Assembly: GCA_016763215.1 (NCBI GenBank) | Contig: JAESUF010000038.1 | Span: forward strand, 1-12,035 | Direction: 5' to 3' | Length of the DNA: 12,035 bases | Source of the DNA: Flavobacteriaceae bacterium | GTDB lineage: Bacteria; Bacteroidota; Bacteroidia; Flavobacteriales; Flavobacteriaceae | Shown here: in pieces, positions 6,490 through 12,035 of the stretch | How the letters are laid out: each line of letters opens with the position of its first letter | How positions within the stretch are numbered: the first letter of the stretch is position 1 | Notes under the pieces: generated by a model | Seen by the model: only the letters and a program-made list of their open reading frames with translations | What the model was told of the DNA's origin: nothing | Databases searched by the model: none | Translations under genes and position numbers: made by a program

Positions 6490-7164
6490 ATGGGTGATTT
6501 ACTTAAAATATACGCTTATAGCGATTCTGCTAGAACAACTCAATTGGGGGTGTTTGAATGCTTCGTAAGTCCCCTTTCACTAAAAATGAACCTACAGAAT
6601 CGGTATGGTCAACTCAATGCCGTGAATAGGTCAATTCCACTGATTGGGTTTTCTTCTGGAGGCACCAATACAATGGAGTTAACCATTGTGTTGGACGGAA
6701 CCGGAGCCTATGCAGAAAAAAATGGAGAACCCTATAATGTTGTTGAACAACTAATTGACCTCATTGGGATTACAATGGACTTTAACGGGTCCATGCATCA
6801 GCCACCATTTCTTAAATTGATTTGGGGGCAAATTCCAGTCTTCCTTTGTCGGGGAGAAGAGTTAGATGTAGACTATAAAACATTTAATAATGAAGGTGTT
6901 CCAGTGAGAGCCGATGTTCGAATGGTCTTCCTTGAAGATGTAGACTCTGAATTAAGTAAAAAAGTAGCCAATAAAGAATCATCCGACTTGTTTCATCAAC
7001 ATATTGTTGTTGAACATCAAACATTGGCTTTGATTTCTTATGAATATTATCAGGACACAGATCATCTGGACAAGATTGCTGAAGTGAATGGATTGAACAA
7101 TCTGTACGATTGTAATACTGGAATATCATTATTAATTCCACCTCTAATAACAAACAATGAGTAA
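6490..7164 (+). CDS. cis7: Baseplate hub protein with C-terminal LysM domain (Cis7-like, gp53-related)
   Basis: 224 residues. Residues 1-150 have the N-terminal fold of Afp7/Pvc7 proteins: LLKIYAYSD, CFVSPLSLKMNLQNRYG, and a central LIWGQIPVFLCRGEELDVDYKTFNNEGVPVRADVRMVF, where family members describe a structure like LxxxWGxxxFxGxxxxxxxxYxxFxxxGxPxRA. Residues about 170-218 are a LysM-like module (HIVVEHQTLALISYEYY, then IAEVNGLNNL and a final LLIPP). The LysM part in these proteins is thought to hold the spike hub together rather than to bind cell wall. The start lies two bases after the small gene's stop; its end overlaps the VgrG-like gene by 8 bp, so translation is likely coupled. Confidence 0.9.
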   Translation: MGDLLKIYAYSDSARTTQLGVFECFVSPLSLKMNLQNRYGQLNAVNRSIPLIGFSSGGTNTMELTIVLDGTGAYAEKNGEPYNVVEQLIDLIGITMDFNGSMHQPPFLKLIWGQIPVFLCRGEELDVDYKTFNNEGVPVRADVRMVFLEDVDSELSKKVANKESSDLFHQHIVVEHQTLALISYEYYQDTDHLDKIAEVNGLNNLYDCNTGISLLIPPLITNNE

Positions 7165-8719
7165 CGCAATTACGGTAACACTTTATGGAGCAAAGACAAT
7201 GGACATCAGTGATCAATTGATCTCCTTACTTGCTGAGTACGAGCTTAACACTATTCCAATGGCAGTTATGGAAATTTCTGATGGAAACTTTGCCGACCGT
7301 ACATATCCAATATTTAATGAAGCAGATTTACAAATTGGAGCAGAATTAGACATTCGTATTCGATATGAAGATGAAGGAGATACAGAAGTAAGTATATTTC
7401 AAGGCATCGTCATAGCCTCTGAGTTTGGTTTAAAAAAGGGACTCCCATTACTTACTGTTACCTTGAAAGATCCAGCATTTAGACTCATCCGTTCTGTTAA
7501 TACGAACATGTTCAGTAAAAAAACAGACAAGAGTATGATTGAAACGGTCGTATCCGAAGTCAAAGGGGTTTCAATAAAAAAAGCATCTACCCAATTGTCA
7601 AGTGTCACATACGATCAATTCATTAGAAAACAGACATCTGCATGGGATTTTGTTCGTGAAAGAGCTTCTGGTTTTGGTTTGGTTATTCAGTTAGAAAACG
7701 GGGCCATGAGTATTTTGGATCAAGATACTACAACGGGAACGCAGTCTATTGAACTCGGGATCGATAATATAACGGACATTCAACTTGTACTTGATGCAGA
7801 ATACCTCAATCAGGATATTGAAATAAATTACTGGGATGTTAAACCGAACAAGACAGCTACTGTAAAAAAAAACAGTTCCTCTGAACTTGCCAAAACGGTA
7901 TCAGCTCCTAAAGCAAATTTCACATTGCTAAATCTAACCGATAAAAAGGAGGCTCAAGGAGTCTGTGAATATTTTTCAACGTTTGAAACTCGTAGTGAAA
8001 TAAAAGGATCGATATCCATTCCCGGTAAATCAGATGTCAAATTAATGCAAAAATTAACTCTTAAGAGTTTTCCCGACAGCTACAACGGAAGTTATCCAAT
8101 TAGTAAGGTTGTACACAAGTTACGCTTTGGAACCTGGGTTACGGAAGTGGGAATTGGTCAGGATTCAATATTTACAGGAAAGAGTAACAGCAGTGAGAAC
8201 CCAACGATACCGACAATTAAAAACACGGAGATAGCCACGGCTATGAAATGGGAAAAAGATCCCGAAGGATTGGGGAGAGTGCCAGTGAAAGTACTGTCTT
8301 TCGGAACAGATAAATATTGGGCTTACCCTTCGCAAGTTGGGGCAGGAAAGAAACAATCTAGTTATCTCTTACCGGAGGAAGAGGAGCAACTTATGATTGG
8401 TTTTTTACATGATAATTACAATCAAGGCTTCGTTATTACCTCCACGTATTTAGGGAATAACAAACCTCCTTCTCCATTTAAATTGGATTCTAAAACACCT
8501 GTTGGATTTTTATCTACTACCGGGATGAAACTAATCTTTGATGATGATAAGGTGGAAGTTGAAATGAGCTCATCAAGTTCCAATAAAATGGTACTAGACA
8601 AAAGTGACGGAGTAACGATAGATACAAATAAAAACATAAAAGCGACTAGTTCTAGTAAAACAGATATTAAAGCTGGAAGTAAAATGACCTTAAAAGGAGC
8701 AACAATAGATTTAAACTAG
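7157..8719 (+). CDS. cis8: VgrG-like central spike protein (Cis8, gp27-gp5 fusion)
   Basis: 520 residues. Residues about 1-340 are the gp27-like hub, including the segment TYDQFIRKQTSAWDFVRERA (151-170), a typical VgrG/Afp8 helix, and IKGSISIPGKSDVKLMQKL (282-300). Residues about 358-435 form the gp5 OB-fold: MKWEKDPEGLGRVPVKV, WAYPSQVGAG, LLPEEEEQLMIGFLHDN and a following strand ending TYLGNNKPPSP. Residues about 445-520 are Ser/Lys/Thr-rich with the alternating pattern of a trimeric beta-helix needle (GVTIDTNKNIKATSSSK, then AGSKMTLKGATIDLN). No lysozyme domain or C-terminal toxin extension is present. The ORF overlaps the LysM gene by 8 bp and ends 5 bp before the PAAR gene that would cap its needle. 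Confidence 0.95.
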   Translation: MSNAITVTLYGAKTMDISDQLISLLAEYELNTIPMAVMEISDGNFADRTYPIFNEADLQIGAELDIRIRYEDEGDTEVSIFQGIVIASEFGLKKGLPLLTVTLKDPAFRLIRSVNTNMFSKKTDKSMIETVVSEVKGVSIKKASTQLSSVTYDQFIRKQTSAWDFVRERASGFGLVIQLENGAMSILDQDTTTGTQSIELGIDNITDIQLVLDAEYLNQDIEINYWDVKPNKTATVKKNSSSELAKTVSAPKANFTLLNLTDKKEAQGVCEYFSTFETRSEIKGSISIPGKSDVKLMQKLTLKSFPDSYNGSYPISKVVHKLRFGTWVTEVGIGQDSIFTGKSNSSENPTIPTIKNTEIATAMKWEKDPEGLGRVPVKVLSFGTDKYWAYPSQVGAGKKQSSYLLPEEEEQLMIGFLHDNYNQGFVITSTYLGNNKPPSPFKLDSKTPVGFLSTTGMKLIFDDDKVEVEMSSSSSNKMVLDKSDGVTIDTNKNIKATSSSKTDIKAGSKMTLKGATIDLN

Positions 8720-8724
8720 AAAGA

Positions 8725-9120
8725 ATGGGAATGCCAGCAGCAAAAAAAGGAGATCAAATTACTTCTCCAGCAGACATACATATTGTGCAAATAGCAACAC
8801 CCGCAGGTCCCATTACAGTGCCATTACCCCACCCTTTCAGTGGTAAGCTTACAGAAAAATTGAGCAGCAATGTAAATATCATGGGTTTAGCGGCAGCGAT
8901 GAAAGACAGTTGGGGAAATAACAACCCTAAACACGTTGCAATGGGAGTTAAGTTTGTAAAAGAGCCATCGAATATAGGAACTGTATTTCTAGGCAGTTTT
9001 ACAGTAAAAATTAACGGGAGAATGGCTGCACGGTCAGGAGACATGGTAATGACTTGTAATGATCCCACAGATTTACCTGTGGGAAAAGTGATCGCTTCAG
9101 GAACAGTAAATATAGGATAA
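8725..9120 (+). CDS. cis10: PAAR-family spike tip protein (Cis10-like)
   Basis: 131 residues. MPAAKKGD at residues 3-10 is the classic PAAR opening; KINGRMAARSGDMVMTCNDP (95-114) is the second PAAR-type repeat, and the protein ends IASGTVNIG. Possible zinc ligands at the tip are H19 (DIHI), H36 (PHPF), H70 and C111, inferred from the family's His/Cys site. It should form the sharp tip on the Cis8 needle. There is no C-terminal effector domain. The ATG at 8725 follows an AGAAAG stretch. A second in-frame ATG at 8731 would give MPAAKKGD directly and fits many relatives, so the start may be two codons later. The stop overlaps the next ATG (TAATG). Confidence 0.93.
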   Translation: MGMPAAKKGDQITSPADIHIVQIATPAGPITVPLPHPFSGKLTEKLSSNVNIMGLAAAMKDSWGNNNPKHVAMGVKFVKEPSNIGTVFLGSFTVKINGRMAARSGDMVMTCNDPTDLPVGKVIASGTVNIG

Positions 9121-9530
9121 TGGAAACAAATACAATTTTTCAAACAGGATGGCCTTTTCTACCCGAAATTGTAAAGAATGGATCAAGACTAACTGAAATC
9201 ACCTATTATGAAGACATTGTTGAAAGTCTAACCATTTTGTTTACCACATTACCAGGAGAGCGGATTGGACATCCTTTGTACGGATGCGACCTCATGCAAT
9301 TCATGTTTAATCCAATTAACAATTCATTGATAACAAACATGAATAATACCATCACAACAGCCATCACGATGTATGAATCTAGAATTGAGATAATTGATTT
9401 AGTGATTGAAATAAATGCAGAGGTATGGCATCAAATAGATATTGATCTATTTTATGAAATAAGTCAGACCAGCTCACGCTATAACATGACCATTCCTTTT
9501 TACATAATGGAAGGATTCGCAGAGATATAA
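9120..9530 (+). CDS. cis9: gp25-like baseplate wedge protein (Cis9)
   Basis: 136 residues, usual for the gp25/lysozyme-related wedge family (no enzyme activity expected). WPFLPEIVKNGSRLTEI opens the domain; LFTTLPGERIGHPLYGCDLMQFMFNP (39-64) is the diagnostic segment, corresponding to T-x-x-GER-x-x-x-P-x-[FY]-GCxLxxxxFxP. The EPR motif that normally contacts the gp6-like partner appears as ESR (86-88, in MYESRIEIIDL). It joins sheath initiation to the wedge formed with Cis11, encoded next. One-base TAATG overlaps occur with both neighbours. Here PAAR precedes gp25, the reverse of the afp9-afp10 order. Confidence 0.93.
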   Translation: METNTIFQTGWPFLPEIVKNGSRLTEITYYEDIVESLTILFTTLPGERIGHPLYGCDLMQFMFNPINNSLITNMNNTITTAITMYESRIEIIDLVIEINAEVWHQIDIDLFYEISQTSSRYNMTIPFYIMEGFAEI

Positions 9531-11323
9531 TGGATGATCACAACATCATAAAAGACCATAACTACGTTGATCAGGGGACTACAGTTTACAATACCCTTAT
9601 CAAGGATTTTCTGCGAACCAATTATTTCAAACCTGAACCCAGAACAACCTTATATTGGGTTTCGTTAATTAAGGAAATTTCCTGTAAGGAAAACATGCAA
9701 ACCTACGGTCAGTATTGGTTTGATCTTATACCTGAAAATTTATCTGCCGAGCTTATAACAGAATATATCAAAGACCCAAGAGGAACCATCGCCGCCAATC
9801 GATTTAGTGATGAAGAAATATTAGAACTAAGACAGCCTCAACGTATTTTATTGTTTTATTTCTTAAAAAAAATAGGGCAGTACAAGTATGAAAACCCTCG
9901 AATTATTAAGAATTTTAATCAAACACTTTCAAAAGATGTTTTCTTTCTTAATCCTCGACCAGCTGTACCCGACAAAGGATTTTTAACAGTTGAAAACACA
10001 GATGGTACTTTAATGGATATCACCCAGGGGCTCATTCTAGATTGTATTGTTGAAGATGAACAAATAACCCGTAAATATATAATTACCTCTTCCATCATCG
10101 GTCATCAACTGAACTTGATGCAAATGTATATGGCCATACCGAGCTTCACTGAAAACAGGCTTTGTGTAACAAACCAAGAGCTACCACTAACAGACACAAT
10201 CTATCCTTTTTGCCCAAATACTGCATGTACATCACTATCGGATGAATACATCTATTACCCATCAATAATTATTACCTCAACACTTCTATGTATGTCTGAA
10301 GGAGAACGCCTAATTAGTTTAACAATAGACATTGAAAGTTCTAAGGTTTTAGAACAAAATCTATTTTCATTCGAAATTACCACGGAGAATGGATGGAAAA
10401 CGATCACACAGAACGAAATCAAAACCGCTACTTGTGATAATTCTAATGGGCATTTTGTGTTCGATTTCACCTTCGATGCTGAATTTCCACCGATAGCGCC
10501 GATGGCTGAAGTTGTTGACGAAGAAATATACTTAACATTAAGCAGCGCGATAATGATGGGGTATAAAAGTTATAAAGACATGACTTTTAGCGTACAACAA
10601 GTCGATTTAAAAGTGAGTGCGAGTGGTCTGCGACCTATTGCTATCAGAAATCAGGAAATGGTTCTTAATCCACAAGATGATTACCAAGTGTTTGGAGCAG
10701 ATGCCGAATTACAATCAACTTTCTCCTTTACACATGCTGAGCTAACACACCCTGAACTTCAACAAATTCTACTGACTCCTCAATGGGTAGCAGTACCAGA
10801 AAACCTGAATAAATATTACAAGGCTTACCATAAGAAGAAACATAAATTCAAAGTCAATATATCTACTGTATATCGCGCAAAAGGAGCACTGTCTTACACC
10901 ACCTATTTCAATGCCAAGGAACAGTTAATGGATACAACATTGTCCTTTGAACCAACTTCGATTAAAGCGACTACTAATGTATGTACAACCGTAGATACCG
11001 AAGAGATGGACCCAATGAATTTTAATCTTTATTATCAACTGCAATTGGTAGATCAGGACTTCGGTCAAAGTCAATACCCGCTTTTGATGACCCAATACGC
11101 TGTTAAATATGCCAAATATGAAGGAAGATGGATTCAATGGCCAAGAACAAGAAAGGAACCTGATGAAGTAAACATGCCTTACATTCCAATGTGGAGTGAA
11201 CTACTTATTGATTACAGTTCAAAAGAGGTTTCATGGACACAACTTCAACAGACTCAGGGATCGGTGTTTTTAAAAACGAACCGAAGGGATACAAGCAGTA
11301 TTATGGAGAAGAAATTAGTCTAG
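9530..11323 (+). CDS. cis11: Baseplate J/gp6-like wedge protein, N-terminal part (Cis11, frame interrupted)
   Basis: 597 residues in this frame. Residues about 130-200 (VFFLNPRPAVPDKGFLTVENT, then a strand-rich region) and 354-450 (FSVQQVDLKVSASGLRPIAIRNQEMVLNPQDDYQVFG, NLNKYYKAYHKKKHKFKVNI) resemble Afp11-type baseplate J proteins of Bacteroidota. The family continues without a break through a region following IDYSS (570-574), but this frame diverges there and stops at TAG 11321-11323. The last about 20 residues (LKTNRRDTSSIMEKKLV and before) do not look like the family. The rest of the protein is found in the -1 frame. One missing T or A in the T5A5 run at 11267-11276 would restore one long frame. 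Start ATG is coupled to cis9 (TAATG). No Shine-Dalgarno. Confident as a gene; the true product is uncertain. Confidence 0.85.
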   Translation: MDDHNIIKDHNYVDQGTTVYNTLIKDFLRTNYFKPEPRTTLYWVSLIKEISCKENMQTYGQYWFDLIPENLSAELITEYIKDPRGTIAANRFSDEEILELRQPQRILLFYFLKKIGQYKYENPRIIKNFNQTLSKDVFFLNPRPAVPDKGFLTVENTDGTLMDITQGLILDCIVEDEQITRKYIITSSIIGHQLNLMQMYMAIPSFTENRLCVTNQELPLTDTIYPFCPNTACTSLSDEYIYYPSIIITSTLLCMSEGERLISLTIDIESSKVLEQNLFSFEITTENGWKTITQNEIKTATCDNSNGHFVFDFTFDAEFPPIAPMAEVVDEEIYLTLSSAIMMGYKSYKDMTFSVQQVDLKVSASGLRPIAIRNQEMVLNPQDDYQVFGADAELQSTFSFTHAELTHPELQQILLTPQWVAVPENLNKYYKAYHKKKHKFKVNISTVYRAKGALSYTTYFNAKEQLMDTTLSFEPTSIKATTNVCTTVDTEEMDPMNFNLYYQLQLVDQDFGQSQYPLLMTQYAVKYAKYEGRWIQWPRTRKEPDEVNMPYIPMWSELLIDYSSKEVSWTQLQQTQGSVFLKTNRRDTSSIMEKKLV

Positions 11324-12035
11324 GCGAAGATGAATATGGAGCTTTATATTTGGGATTTACAGACCTCGTAAAAGAAGGTGTGGGAACTCTTTATTTTAAT
11401 GGTGATACTGGAAATGCCCGTGCGCCACAAGTGGCCTACACATGGTGGTACCTAACTGATAATAAGTGGGAGGTGTTAACAGATTACATTCTTGATGACG
11501 GTACAAATGGACTTACACAAACAGGAATTATCTCATGGTCTATCCCTTCCAATATGTCTAACACTTCTACAATGATGCCATCAAGTATTTATTGGATAAA
11601 AATGACCATTGAACCTATACCTGAAACAGATTCCCACGCTCACAATTGTAGAGGAAAGGTGCTTAAATATTACGATTCCTTAATGAATCTTGACGGTGTG
11701 TATACCAATGCATGTACAATAATACGACAACCTAAAGAATTGGCAGAATCAAACAATGTATCTCCTTTGGCAGCAGATAGTATCCTAACCTTACAAGATT
11801 CAGATCTTAATTACGAATTTTATTTGCCCTACGCTACGTTTGGTCAAGTAGACAAAGAATCTAATCTTGACTTTTGGGCGAGAGTATTTAATAGAGTTAG
11901 AAATCGTGGACGAATGGTATGCGAACAAGATTATGAAGATCTTTTATTGCAAGGCTTCAGAAATCTCTCTTTGGTGAAAACGATACCAAGAAGGCAAGGA
12001 AGGGATTATATCGACATTGTAGTAATCAAGCGTCA
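11233..12035 (+). CDS. cis11: Baseplate J/gp6-like wedge protein, C-terminal part (Cis11, -1 frame, runs off window)
   Basis: 267 residues to the window edge with no stop; the frame is open from 11212, after a TGA at 11209-11211. It contains the remainder of an Afp11-type wedge protein: EDEYGALYLGFTDLVKEG (a strand-turn found in all such proteins), WWYLTDNKWEVLTDYILDDGTNGLTQTGII, SSIYWIKMTIE, and the gp6 signature YLPYATFGQVDKESNLDFWARVFNRVRNRGRMV followed by DYEDLLLQGF and IDIVVIKR. This matches the region just before the end of baseplate J proteins, so little should be missing beyond a C-terminal part. ATG 11233 is preceded by AAGAGG (11223-11228) with 4-nt spacing, the best Shine-Dalgarno in the operon, so independent start is possible. 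The alternatives are frameshifting or a lost base at 11267-11276. Confidence 0.85.
   Translation, partial: MDTTSTDSGIGVFKNEPKGYKQYYGEEISLGEDEYGALYLGFTDLVKEGVGTLYFNGDTGNARAPQVAYTWWYLTDNKWEVLTDYILDDGTNGLTQTGIISWSIPSNMSNTSTMMPSSIYWIKMTIEPIPETDSHAHNCRGKVLKYYDSLMNLDGVYTNACTIIRQPKELAESNNVSPLAADSILTLQDSDLNYEFYLPYATFGQVDKESNLDFWARVFNRVRNRGRMVCEQDYEDLLLQGFRNLSLVKTIPRRQGRDYIDIVVIKR
11267..11276 (+). other. T5A5 run with in-phase slippery heptamer T TTA AAA in baseplate J gene
   Basis: In the upstream frame the codons read GTG TTT TTA AAA ACG, so T11269 to A11275 is X XXY YYZ with X=T, Y=A. A -1 slip here continues as AAC GAA CCG, the frame of the C-terminal part. Equally, one extra T gives GTG TTT TTT AAA AAC and one extra A gives GTG TTT TTA AAA AAC, both restoring one continuous frame. 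I see no clear downstream stem or pseudoknot, and no Shine-Dalgarno-like stimulator 10-14 nt upstream. Confidence 0.5.

Noticed and set aside
8754..9143. 129-residue open frame on the minus strand over the PAAR gene
   Set aside because: It is an antisense shadow of a clear PAAR gene, with no family features. The same holds for the minus-strand frames over sheath, tubes, spike and wedge genes.
7157..9530. Type VI secretion system instead of eCIS, because of VgrG, PAAR and gp25-like genes
   Set aside because: A single long phage-type sheath protein, two gp19-type tubes, a LysM hub protein and a Pvc16_N protein are the eCIS set. No TssJ/L/M membrane-complex or TssB/C genes are seen.
11276..11340. 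Pseudoknot or stem-loop stimulating frameshifting after the slippery run
   Set aside because: I could not find a convincing stem at 5-9 nt downstream by eye. An RNA folding run would be needed.

Overview
The window holds the 5' half of an extracellular contractile injection system (eCIS) locus, the Afp/PVC/MAC/AlgoCIS type of phage-tail-derived particle, next to a tRNA-Phe gene. The DNA is AT-rich, all recognised genes are on the + strand, and most starts lack a Shine-Dalgarno sequence. A TAnnTTTG box precedes the tRNA, and the regulator has an AraC output domain like that of hybrid two-component regulators. Together these point to a Bacteroidota (flavobacterium/cytophagia-like) chromosome; the genus cannot be named from this.

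Layout. 1-136: possible promoter, tRNA-Phe(GAA) with encoded CCA, and a strong intrinsic terminator. 137-889: about 750 bp without a convincing gene, carrying iterated GTAATTA words and several inverted repeats. 890-1705: orphan AraC-family regulator with a degenerate receiver-like N-terminus. 1817-12035: tightly packed eCIS structural operon in the order Cis16-like terminator/cap protein with a Pvc16_N (DUF4255)-like domain and a long C-terminal extension; one large sheath protein; tube Cis1; tube Cis5; a 51-residue DUF5908-like protein; LysM hub protein Cis7; VgrG-like spike Cis8; PAAR tip Cis10; gp25-like wedge Cis9; baseplate J-like wedge Cis11. Four junctions use a TAATG stop-start overlap, so translation is probably coupled and the proteins made in matched amounts.

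How the parts would work together (from the family): Cis10 sits on the Cis8 spike, held by Cis7, with Cis9 and Cis11 forming wedges around it. Cis5 then Cis1 build the inner tube, the sheath polymerises around it, and Cis16 caps the distal end. Contraction drives tube and spike into a target cell. Tape measure, AAA+ ATPase, Cis12, fibres and payload toxins would lie beyond the right edge and are not seen.

Main surprise: the baseplate J gene is broken into two overlapping frames. The first frame stops at 11323, and the clearly homologous C-terminal part continues in the -1 frame from the overlap to the window end. A T5A5 run (11267-11276) containing the heptamer T TTA AAA, in the correct phase, lies in the overlap. 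The break could be a homopolymer base lost in sequencing or in evolution, a programmed -1 frameshift, or a real gene split using an ATG at 11233. The sequence alone does not decide. Other points of interest are two beta-rich modules inserted in the sheath, the Cis16 extension, and the receiver-like domain lacking the phospho-acceptor Asp.
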